Below the pieces are notes generated by a model. That model had not been told where the DNA came from. It searched no databases and saw only the letters and a list, made by a program, of their open reading frames with translations. The position numbers were made by a program, and so were the translations under genes. 36,811 nucleotides of DNA, taken from assembly GCA_040388605.1 (NCBI GenBank), contig JAZKBN010000071.1, forward strand, positions 1-36,811. Direction: 5' to 3'. The stretch comes from JAZKBN01 sp040388605 (lineage in GTDB: Bacteria > Bacteroidota > Bacteroidia > Cytophagales > Flexibacteraceae). How positions within the stretch are numbered: position 1 is the stretch's first letter; every line of letters starts with the position of its first letter. Shown here one piece after another: positions 9,901-19,900 of this stretch.

Positions 9901-11320
9901 GCTTGCGCTCACCTTGCTTTCTTCCAAAACAGGCACAGCGCGCCTTGCAGAAGTGCCCCAGGGCGCAACGTTGAGCAATGCGGATGCTTTTACTGTCAGG
10001 CGTTGGCTTGATACCGCTGCTGTACGCAATGAACAACAGGGCTTCGGAGCCTATTACTGGCTGGGCGCATCAGTTACAGGTAAAACTGTTGATGCCTGGA
10101 ATACATCTGCAAACGTATATGTACCCTGGACTTACGACGGGCAAAACAACCACGGTTCGGTTTGGCTTTTCGATAACGGCAACAACGCATATCCCGCAAA
10201 TGGCGGCTGGTTTAAACCTGCTTCGCCTTCAACGGGTGTCAACCCGGGCAGGGGTGTGCGTGTTTGGTTCAACAATGTCTTTTTCGCAACAGGTGCAACC
10301 ACAAGCCTTAGCGGTATACCTGTAACCGGAGATTTCAGCATGCCGGTTTCGTATTGCACGGGCAGCTGTGCAGGCAACTCAGCCGTAAACGGCTGGAACC
10401 TGGCAGCCAACCCATACCCAAGCACAATTGACTGGAACAGCGGCAACTGGATAAAAACAAACATAGCCGACGCTATATATGTATGGCGACATAAGCAAAA
10501 TGCCTATTCAAGCTATGTTAACGGCGTAGGTACTATGGGAGGCAGCAACCTCATCGCATCCGGACAAGGTTTTATGGTGCGTGCAATTGCAGCCGGGCCC
10601 ATACTTAAGGCAACTGAAGGTATAAAAACCGCTTCTGCCGCCTCTGCCATGCGAGCGGGCGCATTAAGCCTTCTTCGCCTGAAAGTATCTACTGCAGATC
10701 TTTACGATGAAGCAGTAATTGTTGATCGCCCGGGATCAGAAAGAGCTTATGAGGCACACAACGATGCCGCCAAATACCTGAACCCCGGCCTGAGCATCTG
10801 GTCTGAGCCGGTACCCGGCAGCAGGCAGGCCATTGCCTCTATGATGCCGCAGGCCGGAGACACCGTCTCAATCAGGCTGAAAAGCAGCAGCATGCAAACC
10901 GTATTCCTTAGCGCCGTAGATTTTAGCGATTGGACGGAACGCTTCAGCCTCTACATTCTCGACAACGAAAGTGGCAGCATGCAACCTCTGGAACCGGGCT
11001 CGAATTTAGCCTTTGCGCTTAGAGCAGATCAAGTGTATAAACTCTCACTGGTTTTGCAACCGGCCGGTGCTACACATACAAGCCTTAAAAATGCAATTTC
11101 GCTCAGTGTGCAGCCTAACCCCTCAAAAGGCACCTTTACGCTTACAGGCAATGCCAATATGAACGAGATACACATTTTCGATAACCTCGGCAGGTCGGTG
11201 CATGAACAAATGCTCAATGGTAATGTAAATACCATAAGTGTAAACCTGCATTGCGGCATATATACCGTAAGGGTTTATATGAGCAACGGAACTAAGGTCA
11301 GCAGGCTTGTTATTGAGTAA
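3932..11320 (+). CDS. Giant T9SS-secreted protein with four LamG-like domains and Ig-like repeats
   Basis: 2462 residues. A long basic N-terminus leads into a hydrophobic export segment (about 30-52, MTWLIAAALFLLPTFG). Ig-like repeats with the pattern C(x)G...WSNG...GCTS alternate with four LamG/concanavalin-like domains at about residues 149-353, 507-720, 870-1087 and 1378-1597, each with a D(G)xxDYLxLP-type strand and a final DE(I/L)R. Domains 1 and 3 resemble each other, as do 2 and 4. After two more Ig-like units come a PKD-like domain (about 1753-1840), a beta-rich stretch and a conserved module with NGWNLAANPYPSTIDW. The last 75 residues (SVQPNPSKGTFTL to the C-terminus) form a T9SS type A sorting domain. 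Export across the outer membrane and surface attachment or release follow from the sorting domain. LamG domains often bind glycans or matrix, but no ligand can be read from the sequence. Confidence 0.9.
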   Translation: MKSNLSQTQRYPLNPAANRRLNMPPLPLTMTWLIAAALFLLPTFGNSLVAFAKSETPEIKVLRTVCDAPEISAPGGLYACNGNSATLTANASGAISYIWSNGQSTASISVNTSGTYSVRAIYSGCTSAAASVDFTQAPGPWTGTPITSFGMTLYLPFENSIQNKSSSTGTVTSVGAPVFTTDRMGRPNSAISLDGVDDYLDLPLATYVPNASFTFTAWIKPRTLTAWARILALSNGAGTSALDFASATGTNGNAAIGIWKNGTGYPGAAATSPLPLNTWSHVAILSNGSSTSIYVNGQLAGTASINGANIPTGTFSINQIGRSPWNEPLLNADLDEIRIYAYALQDSEILQMSKIGQQVSITASATTACASSPMTLTGPDNVGTYSWSDGTSIVGTSQTYMPSVSGTYTLSVTNPGNACVATLSQTVTLYPAVPVPAVSVTAGSLCDGTATLTASSAGATNFLWSNGATTASITPGPGTYSVKAWSGSAACSVSSTSFVIANTDYSGSNISAGMRFYFPFENSSNDMSGNGINPSAGSVSYTADRFGRANGAALFNGTSNYLALPTATYVNGDFSTSAWVKLTGIATWTRLLVFSNGGGNSATIMLMDNPSRNAVFDLWDVGYSVNSATHSNVASDNVWYQVVYRMKSDTAQIFINGIGGPRVFVGGAAAYRNNISTATNYIGRSEYVDAYAKMALDELRFYNRALSNAEITQLQTYSGNLQITQSTSSPACGSITLSGPPNLQSYSWSNSTNTLLGTGRTYTATTSDTYTLTGISSGASSCSATASVSPIITPQPDAPAVSSSAGNVICNNEPLTLTATLAGAASYIWSTGETSQAITVSNTGTYTVTATVNGCTSAQASITVSRDQGPWSGGALSNNMSFYLPLDNNVLDASGNNIGNVSVFGNPEFTTDRHGRANGALSFDGTNDYLELPMRSYVSSSAFTFSAWIKPRALGGWARMLALSDGPSARALDFAVAQVTNGQPTLNIWAGSTVSGGKSGTRLELNTWQHVVMQANNGVLQVWVNGESTGTLTLNPTTTPSGAFTYNFIGKSPWNGEPYLNADMDEIRLYTRALSGAEVSKLYRSGQQVSIGITGNETACSDAAMTLNGPINMGAYRWSLNGSTLGASADYIPSQSGTYVLEVTNPIGGCTATLSKAVTVNQTPATPAITPSGPLSFCTGGSVTLSSSSASGNIWSNGATTSAVTINASASITLRTTALGCTSQPSAATVVTLNQAPGKPSVSNGSSLNLCNGGSVTLTSSALTGNIWSTGETNRSITASVAGSYTVYTVSNGCTSEVSEPAVVTVSAAASPMVSVSSGSLCAGDATLTASGGSNYLWSNGATTASISPGAGTYTVAAIAGSCTSASSAPVTIASPDYAGSNISGGMRFYFPFENSSNDMSGNGINPTAGAVTYTTDRFGRANGAAQFNGVSNYLKLPAANYVNGDFTVTAWVKPTAVSLYKRLLVFSNGTGNNPIIMCFDHTNRHPDFEVWNTGYSTSTASHSNVAQNNVWYHVVYRMKSDTMQIFVNGVGGTRIYAGAEPSIGGTPGYRTNLVTSIKYIGRSEYVNQYASMALDELRMYNRALSNSEVAQLQAFSGNLQIAQSQGPACGAAATLSGPPDLQSYSWTNAANNLLATSRTYIASESGTYKLTGVSAGSTACTATASATVTISAPPAGPGISSSSNAVCPGNTAMLSAPASNGYIWSNGSTSQSILVSYADLAAPQTFTVQVISGSCTSLASAGYTLSRAVLPASAGPVSGNAEPAEASAETYTVPAVSGAASYAWTYTGTGAVFSASTTVPSVTISYGAGATSGVLSVQGVNNCGSGSTSQAFTVTISAPQDLVISNNMSLSGSYRNISFSGGHIAQLSGNLAVSGNITVPDGAELETKCFIITGAGSFTLQGGGKLVICNSDGIAQSGNTGAIRTTGGRLFSNDAIYEYNGVSAQLTGQGLPARVRSLTANNAQGLSLSSALSVSNTLTAGAGTLNLNGLALTLLSSKTGTARLAEVPQGATLSNADAFTVRRWLDTAAVRNEQQGFGAYYWLGASVTGKTVDAWNTSANVYVPWTYDGQNNHGSVWLFDNGNNAYPANGGWFKPASPSTGVNPGRGVRVWFNNVFFATGATTSLSGIPVTGDFSMPVSYCTGSCAGNSAVNGWNLAANPYPSTIDWNSGNWIKTNIADAIYVWRHKQNAYSSYVNGVGTMGGSNLIASGQGFMVRAIAAGPILKATEGIKTASAASAMRAGALSLLRLKVSTADLYDEAVIVDRPGSERAYEAHNDAAKYLNPGLSIWSEPVPGSRQAIASMMPQAGDTVSIRLKSSSMQTVFLSAVDFSDWTERFSLYILDNESGSMQPLEPGSNLAFALRADQVYKLSLVLQPAGATHTSLKNAISLSVQPNPSKGTFTLTGNANMNEIHIFDNLGRSVHEQMLNGNVNTISVNLHCGIYTVRVYMSNGTKVSRLVIE
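9190..11320 (+). repeat. C-terminal module, copy 1 of a diverged long inverted repeat
   Basis: The PKD-like domain, the beta-rich region, the NGWNLAANPYPSTIDW module and the sorting domain here match the same modules of the neighbouring NHL protein on the other strand (11802 to about 13960). By eye most residues are identical in the core, for example YYWLGASVTGK and IYVWRHKQN. Nucleotides in a sample stretch match at roughly three positions in four. The two copies face each other across the convergent intergenic region. Confidence 0.8.
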
Positions 11321-11436
11321 GCGGCACCGGCGTCTTTATTTGCCTCAATAAAGTTCTGCAGGTAAACCGAAGAATACTTAAAGCCATAGCCTGTAATCAA
11401 GAGGTAGTGGGTTGGGTTTCGAAAGTATTTTCTTTT

Positions 11437-11480
11437 AAAATCAGGCACTTAAGAAGAAATTTGTAAGTGCCTGATTTTTT
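11437..11480 (+). terminator. Rho-independent terminator of the LamG giant gene
   Basis: The arm ATCAGGCACTTA at 11440-11451 pairs perfectly with TAAGTGCCTGAT at 11464-11475 across a 12-base loop, followed by a T run to 11480. The A run before the left arm pairs with these Ts, so the hairpin may also act on the minus strand. Confidence 0.85.
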
Positions 11481-11729
11481 GATACACAGTTCCCGGACCG
11501 ATCCTGACTAACTCAAAAGCTATCTCCCCGATATGAACCCATACTTTCCGTCTCATGTGTCCTTCATATCTGCTCCTATGCCTGGCGGGCAAAGAGGTCA
11601 GGCCGAAATTTTGAATTGGGCTTCCTTCAGATCCCGCTTCTCAACATAGCTTTGCCAACAGTTAACACCCCGCTGCCAATCATGTTCCGGACTTGAACCC
11701 TAAAGTATGCGCCATGCCCGGCACACCAT
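11481..11729. other. Convergent intergenic region, no supported gene
   Basis: This stretch lies between the two terminators. On the minus strand it holds an open frame of about 60 codons (including RRKVWVHIGEIAFELVRIG) that runs on into the plus-strand terminator hairpin and has no early ATG. I do not call it a gene; it may be a decayed or dispersed repeat. Bases 11466-11497, which begin inside the terminator, resemble a segment at 36765-36797. Confidence 0.5.
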
Positions 11730-11763
11730 AAAAAAACCACCCGGGCATCTGCCCGGGTGGTTT
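11730..11763 (-). terminator. Rho-independent terminator of the NHL giant gene
   Basis: A very GC-rich stem pairs AAACCACCCGGGCA at 11734-11747 with TGCCCGGGTGGTTT at 11750-11763. Read on the minus strand the stem is followed by a run of seven Ts, as expected for the gene whose stop codon is at 11802. Confidence 0.9.
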
Positions 11764-11801
11764 CAATACTAATATTCCGATTGCATATAAGATGTTAAAA
11801 A

Positions 11802-13960
11802 TTATTCAATCACCAGCCTGCTTATGGCTGTTCCTTTTTTCATAAGCACCTTGGTTGTGTAAATACCGGCAGGCAGGGTAAGGTGCATGGTTTGCGTATT
11901 ACCGTTCAGCAATTGAGAATACACGTGCCTGCCGAGATTGTCGAAAACTTGTACCGATTGCATCTCATCGCTTCCGTTCAGGGTAAATGAACCGTTGTTA
12001 GGGTTTGGCTGCACATTTAATGTAAATGCGCTTTTAGCTGACATTCCTGTGGTTGATATAGGGTTTAAGACCAATGTCAGATTGTACGCCTGTCCGGCTA
12101 TAAGCGAATAGGCTAAGCGAGAATCTGAATTTAAAGGTAAAATGCTGCCGTTTTTGTCATCATGAATCAAGACTCTGAAACGTTCTGCCCAGTCGCTCAA
12201 ATCAGTGGCGGAAAGGAAGACAGTTTGCGTGCTGCTGCTTTTCAGGCGTACAGCAATGGTGTCGCCGGCTACCGGCATCATAGATGCAATGGCCTGTTTG
12301 CTGTTTATTGTGGGTTCTGCCCAAATGTTAAGGTTTGGGTTCATGTACTTAACAGCATCGTTTGCCGGTTCGTATGCTCTCGAAGAACCTTCACGGTCAA
12401 CTATTACTGCTTCGTCATACAAATCGGCTGCCGACACTTTCAAACGCAGCAGGCTTAATGCCCCTTCTCGTATATTGGATGCTGTAGCTGCAGTTTTTAC
12501 GCTTTCATTAATAGTGAGCATTGAGCCGGCAGAAAATGCCCTTACCATAAACCCTTGTCCGGATGCAATAAGGTTGCTGCCGCCAAGCGTACCAACACCG
12601 TTCACGTAGCTTGAATAGCCGTTCTGCTTATGTCGCCATACGTAGATGGCGTTCGCCAAATCGGTTTTTGTCCATTCTCCGCTGCTCCAATCAATAGTGC
12701 TTGGGTAAGGGTTAGCTACAAGGTTCCAACCGTTGGCAGATGAGTTGCCTGCACAGGTGCCTTCGCAATAAGTAACGGGCAGGTTATAAGTGCCAATAAC
12801 AGGTGTTTCAGATAAAGAAGCGGTTGCGCCGCCTGCGAAGAAGGCATTATTGAACCAAATTCTTACCCCTTTGCCGGGATTAACAGGCATATTTGGCGTT
12901 GCCGGTTTAAACCAGCCGCCGTTAGCAGGAGTGGTGTTTTCGGTATTGGAATAAAGCCATGCAGAGCCAAAGTTGCTTTGTCCGTTGTAAGTCCAGGGAA
13001 CGTATGCATTGGTAGCGGTATTCCACGCATCTATGGTTTTACCTGTAACCGATGCGCCCAGCCAGTAATAGGCTCCGAAGCCCTGGTGCTCATTGCGTAC
13101 AGCCGCCGTATCTAACCAGCGCTGAACCGTAAAGGCCGATGCGTTGCTGAAACCGGCTTCGTCGGGCATTTCGGCCAAACGGGCTGTGCCGGTTTTGGAG
13201 GATAGTAATGTAAGCGTTTTGCCGGCCAGGTTAAAGTTGCCTGAAGATACGGTTAGGGTATTGCTTACCGAGCCTGCATTGCTTAAGGTAAGCCCTAAAG
13301 CATTGTTTAGCGTAAGGTTACGAACGCGTGCAGGCAGACCTGAGCCTGTTACCTGCGCTGCGGTTCCGTTGAACTCGTAGCTTGCATCATTGCTGAAAGA
13401 TCTGCCGGAAGTTTGCACCGCGCCTATGCTGCCCGTTTGGGCAATGCCTGCGGGGTTACAGATTTTAATAGTCGCACCGGCAGAGAGCGTAAAGATGCCT
13501 GTGCCTGTTACAACGTTACAGCCTGTTACAAAGGTTGCGCCGTCGGGCACAACAATGTTATCGGTAATGGCCAGGTCGCCGTCAAGGGTTATGGTTGGCG
13601 TGCCTATGATGGTAATGGTGCCGTAAGTGCCGTTCAGCATGCGATCTGAGTTGATGGTTATATCAGAAGTGCTTACCGGTGTTACAGTTATAGCCTTCAT
13701 AGCCGATGCGCCGAATCCGCAGTTGTTGCTTCCGTAAACCGACAGCGTGCCGGATGTGGCGTTCGCCGCAAAGCTCACAGATACTGAGGCGCCGATTCCG
13801 GTTATAGTTGCGCCCGTTCCGCTGTAAGACCATGCGTAAAATGTTGCCCCGCTTATGGCGGCAACTGAGTAATTACCACTGCTGCCCTGGTTAATACCTG
13901 CCGAGCCGGTAATTGTGCCGGCGGCAACCGGGGCCGATTTTATGGATACAGCTATTGCAC
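11802..13960 (-). repeat. C-terminal module, copy 2 of a diverged long inverted repeat
   Basis: This is the counterpart of 9190-11320. It encodes the same order of PKD-like domain, beta-rich region, NGWNLVANPYPSTIDW module and T9SS sorting domain. The two copies converge, separated by about 480 bases. Confidence 0.8.
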
Positions 13961-16900
13961 TGCTCGCATTGCTTGTACAGCTGCCCTGTATGGACCTGAC
14001 ACTGTAAAGGCCTGCCTGTGTAACATCAACAGAAGCAGTGGTTTGGCCGTTGCTCCAGAGAAATGATGCGCCTGAGCCTGAAGCAACAAGGTTAACGCTG
14101 CCTCCTGCACAAAATTCGACAGGGCCGTTTACGGCTATACCGGGGCTTGGTACCGTATTTACGGTAACTGATACCGCCGATGACGTGGCGCTGCTTATGC
14201 CGGCCGTTGTAACATATACCGTATAGCTGCCAGCCGTACTTACAGTAATTGAGTGAGTGGTATCGCCGGTACTCCAATGATTGCCGTATTGTGCCGATGA
14301 GGTGAGCGTTACGCTGCCGCCGGCGCAAATATTTGTACTTCCGCCGGCTGTAATAACCGGCTTGGCAGGCGGTGCAATCATGGTAACCGTAACCGATTGA
14401 CTTACACCGCTTGTGCAGGTACCTGAATAAGCATAAACGCTGTAAACTCCGGGTGCATAAACTACCAGTGAGGTACCTGTTGAGCCGTTACTCCATTTGT
14501 TTGCAGTATTATTAACCGAAGAGGTAAGTAATACTGAGCCTTGGGTAATATTAGTACCCTGCGGTGTGAGAATTACAGGAGTGGATGGTGTATTGGTAAT
14601 AAATACCACCATTGCCGTAGTGCTGCTTGTGCAATTGCCTGCACCAATAACTTGTAAAGTTATACCGCGTGTTACACCGCCGCCAACAACAATAGATTGC
14701 GTGGTTTCACCGGTGCCCCATAAATTACCGGTTGCTGAACTTGAGGTAAGTGTAACCGTTTCGCCGGTACACAGATTAACGGGGCCGCCTGCTGTAATGG
14801 TTGGTGTGGCGGGTTTCGGATTTACTGTTACTGCAACAGGACTGCCTGCATCGCTAGTGCAACCCGACATCGCCACTCTTACAGTATAGCTGCCTGAAGC
14901 GCTTACAGTAATGCTGCGGGTGGTTGCGTTGTTGCTCCAAAGGTTATTTGTAAGCGATGAGCTGGTAAGCGTTACGTTGCCCCCTGCGCAAAACGTTGTT
15001 GCTCCGGATGCCGTAATAACCGGCATTTCACTTCCGCCGCCTGTTACTGCATAAGTTTCGCTTACACTGCTTGTGCAGCCGCCTGTAACGCTTTGCACAC
15101 TGTAATTACCGGCCGAAGTAACAGTAATTGCCGGCGTGGTTGCGTTGTTGCTCCATAAATATGAATCAACAACCGAGGCGCTTATTTTGCGAATGCTGTT
15201 GTTGCCTGCATCGGCAATAAATAAACTGCCTGATGCATCGAAGCCGAGCGCGTACGGGCCTTTGAATTTTGCATCTGTGGTGGAAAGACCTTCAGCATAT
15301 CCGTAAACAGTGCCGGCATAAGTGCTTACAACACCGGCAGGAGTAATCTTACGAATGCGGTTATTACCTGCATCGGCGAGATAAATATTACCATCGGGGC
15401 CTATGGTCATGCCGCGCGGTGCACTGAATTTAGCATCTGTTCCGCTTCCGTCAAGGTAGCCGCTGTTGCCGCTTCCGGCAAAGGTGCTTACAACGCCGGC
15501 CGGGGTAATTTTCCGCAGGCGGCTGTTGCCTCCGTCTGAAACGTACAGATTACCGGCGGCATCAATTGTTATACCGCCGAGTGTGCTGAATTTTGCGCTT
15601 AAAGGAGCCGATGAATCAACATAGCCGCTGCTGCTGCCTGCTACTGTGCTTACCACACCGGCAGGAGTTATTTTACGAATCCTGGTGTTTCCCTGGTCTG
15701 TTGCGTACAGGTTGCCTGCATTATCAACAGTAAGAGCGCTTACGCCGCCGAACATGGCCTGGTTGCCCGCTCCGTCTACGTAGCCATAGCTGCCGGTGCC
15801 GGCCAGAGTTGTAACCACACCCGCCGGGGTAATTTTGCGGATGCTGTAGTTATCTCCGTCACCAACGTACAGGTTGCCTGCCGCATCAATGGCAATACAT
15901 GAAGGGAATGCAAACTGTGCTGCGGTTCCCGTTGCGTTTGTGAAACCGGAAGAGCCGTTGCCGGCAAAAGTGCTTACTTCACCGGCAGCTGTAATTTTCC
16001 TAATCCTGTGGTTAAGGTTATCGGTTACATAAATGGTTCCGGAAGAATGAACTGCCAAACCGTTAGGTTCCCAAAAGAGCGCATTTGCACCCATGCCGTC
16101 TGCAAAGCCTGATGTGCTGGCGCCTGCCAATGTGCTTACCGACAGGTTGCCTGCTGCTGCAGTAAGAACCATACCGCTGCCGCATGAAATGCTGCCTGTG
16201 GAGCTGATAGTCGGTGCAGCAGTTCCTGATACCTTTACGATTATACCTTCGCTTGCCAATGAGGTGCAGCCTGCCGCAATGGTGCGCACAGTATAAATAC
16301 CGGAAGCTCCTGCATTTACAGCAGCCGTTGTTGCCCCGTTCGACCATAAATAAGTACCGGAACTTGCAGATGCTGTAAGCGTTACCGTGCTGCCCTCGCA
16401 AATTATTGCAGAACCGCCGGCAGTAATAACCGGTGTTACAGGTGCGTTTACCGATACTGTTTTTATTGCGCTGCCCAGGCTGGTGCATCCGCCTGATATT
16501 GTTTGAACACTGTAGCTGCCGCTTATGCCGGCGGCTATGCTTGCTGTTGTTTCGCCGTTGCTCCAGAGGTAGCCATCTATACCCGACCAAGGCTTAATTT
16601 TGCGTACCGCGTTACCGTTAGATTCCAGCACTACAAAACTCCCTGCCAAATCGAATACAATGTCATTGGGCGATTTGAACTGTGCCACAGAAACATCGCC
16701 GTTAACGCTTGCATAACCTGCAAGACCTGCAAATGTGGTAACAACACCTGTTGGCGTTACCTTACGAATACGGTTATTGCCTTCATCGGCTACATAAATG
16801 TTACCGTCGGTACCAATGGTTAAGCCGGTTGGTGATCTGAATTTGGCCGAGGAGCCTGTGCCGTTGGCATAACCTAAGGTACCGTCGCCGGCAATGGTAC

Positions 16901-19900
16901 TGACTATTCCGTCAGTGCTTACTTTGCGAACTTTACCGCCCGCCTCAAGTACATATATGTTACCTGCCGCGTCAAGTGCGAGGTCGGTGGGGTAGCTGAA
17001 TTGCGCGTTTGCGGCAGGGCCGTCGGAAGTTCCGAAGGTGCCGCCGGCAATGGTGCTTACAATGCCCGCTGCCGATACTTTACGGATACTGCTGTTATGG
17101 TAATCTGCAAGGTATAAATCACCGCTGCTGCTCATCTCCAATCCATAAGGACTTAAAAAGGTTGCGGTCCCGGCCGGTCCGTCGGCATTACCTGATACAA
17201 GCGCCTGGCCTGCATAAACGCTTACAATTCCGGCCTGTGTAATTTTACGTATTCGACTTCCGTCTGCTATGTAAATATTGCCCGCCGCATCGCAGGCCAT
17301 TTTATTCATGCTCTTGAATTGAGCGGCTGTACCCGTGCCGTCGGCGTAGCCTAAGGCGCCGCCTGCCAGGGTGCTTACATAGCCGTTAGGTGCTATTTTA
17401 CGAATGAGGTAGGTGCTTCTCTCCGCAATATAAATATTGCCTAAGGCATCTGTGGTTATGGCGCTCGGCGCATTAAAAGCTGCGGAAGTTCCAAAGCCGT
17501 CGGTGCTTGCTGCTGTGCCGTTGCCGGCATAAGAGCTTACAGTAATGCCGTTAACCGGGGCGGTCAGTGTTACACTTCCTGTACAGAAACTAAGCGCACC
17601 CGATGCTGTTGTTACCGGCTTAAGCGGTGTGGATGATGCGGTTACTGCGTTTACCGTGCTTGTTGCACTGGTACATGTGCCGTTTAAGGTTACCACGCTG
17701 TAATTACCGGCATCGCTTACAGTTATACTTTGGGTTCGGGCTCCGTTGCTCCACAGGTTGCTGTCGGCGACTGAACTTGAAAGGGTTACCAATGCGCCGT
17801 TGCATAAGCTTATTGGGCCCGATGCTGTTACTGTTGGCGCATCGGCAGCGGGAATAACGGTTACGGTAATTGAATTGCTTGTTGCAGATGTGCAGCCGTT
17901 TGTGGTGGTGTAAACCGTATATACCCCCGAGGTTCTTGCGCGTATAAAGTTCCTTGTCTCGAAGTTGCTCCAAATGTTGTCAGAGGACTCAGAACTTACA
18001 AGTCTTACCTCGCCGCCACTGCAAAAGGTTGTTGGTCCGTCTGCCGTAATAACGGGTGCAGGCATGTTAGTGGCAGATACTTCAACCGTATTGCTGTAAG
18101 CTGTTGTGCAGCCGCCCGATATGGTTCTTACCATATAAGTGCCTGATGTGCTTACTGTAATGCTTTGCGTGGTTTCACCGTTGCTCCATACGTTTTCAGC
18201 AGCCTTAGACGAGGTAAGCGTAATGGTCTGGCCGTTGCAAAGCTCAGGTGAACCTGTATAGGTAACAGCAGGTGCCTCAGATGGCCGGCTCACTGTTACC
18301 ACAACCGGAACAGAAGCAACTGAAGTGCAGCCCCTTAAAATTGTTTGCACGCTGTAGCTGCCGGCAGCTGTGGCAGTTATACCCGGCGTTATGGCTGCAT
18401 TCGACCATAAATAGCTTGTTTCATAAGCCTGAATTTTACGAAAGCGGAAGTTGCCGGCATCTGCCACAATTATTTCACCCGAAGCATTTACAGCCACACT
18501 TGATGGGTAACTGAATTGCGCTGTTGCGACATTTCCTTCAACGTAACCATAAGCGCTGCCTGCAATAGTTGTAACCACCCCGGCGGGGGTTATTTTACGA
18601 ATTCTGTGATTGCCTTCATCAGGAACAATAATATTGCCTGCGGCATCAAAAGTAAAACCGCCTATAGTGAAAAACGAAGCTGCTGTGCCTGTGCCGTTGG
18701 CAGCTGTGCCCGGACCGCCGCCGACAAAAATATTGAAATCAGTCGGGGAGGTAACTTTATAAATTTTTGTCTGATTGGCTATATATATAACACCTGATGG
18801 GCTTATTGCCATATCATCGGCATAGCCTATGCTGTACGGCACATTTGCATAAGTGCTTACAATACCTGCCGGGCTTATTTTTCTTATTCGTCCGGCACCA
18901 AAATTATTATAATCCAGGAGAACAACATTTCCTCCCGCATCTGTGGTCATTGCAGATATGCCATTAAACTTTGCAGAAGTACCGGTGCCGTCAGCATCGC
19001 CTTCGGTACTTCCTGCCAGCGTGGTTACAACGCCTGCCGGCGTTATTTTACGCACCGTGTAGTTAATGAACTCACTTGCCACATACACATTACCTGAGAG
19101 GTCCATAGTCATCTGAAAGGGCCCATCGAAATATGCAGCGGTGCCTGTAGCGTTCAGGAAGCCTGAATTACCGTTTCCTGCCAATGTGCTTATCACACCC
19201 GCAGGCGTTATTTTACGGATACAATTGTTATATGTATCGCAAAAAATTATATTTCCTGAAGCATCAACCGCCATGTCAAATATCTTCTGAAACTTAGCAA
19301 CATTTGCAGCCCCGTCGGCATAGCCTTGGGTACCTGAACCTGAAAACGTGCTTGTATAAGTTTCGGCTGCAACGGCAGGCGTTGAAAGTGTAAGGCTTGA
19401 ACCCTGGCAAATAGCTGCCGGGGCCGAAGTAGTTACCACCGGCTGCGCCTGCGAGATTACACTTAAAACCACCGGCGTGGAAGGCAGCGAAGTACAAGCC
19501 CCGGCTATAGCCCTGAGCGAGTAAGAGCCGCCCGTATTTGCTGTAATATTTTGTGTGGTTTCACCTGTAGACCAAACGTAAGAATCAACTAAGGAAGGCG
19601 CAACCTTACGAACCCTGTAATTGCCGTAATCAGCAACATAAAGGTTACCTGAAGCGTCAAATGCTATTTCTTTAGGTATGTTGAAGTATGCATCACTGTA
19701 ACCGTTGCCCATACCTGACCTGTCGCCGGTATATGTGCTCACAATACCCGCTACAGTAATTTTACGAATACGGTGGTTGCCTGTTTCTGAAATGAACATA
19801 TCGCCTGATTCATCAAAGGCAATACTGTATGGGGCGTTCAGCTTTGCAAGGCTCAGCAACCCGTCTTCAAGACCACCTACACTTCCTGCATAGGTGCTCA

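Noticed and set aside
11500..11690. Minus-strand frame of about 60 codons in the convergent region
   Set aside because: It has no early start codon and runs into the terminator hairpin of the neighbouring gene; kept only as a note in the intergenic entry.
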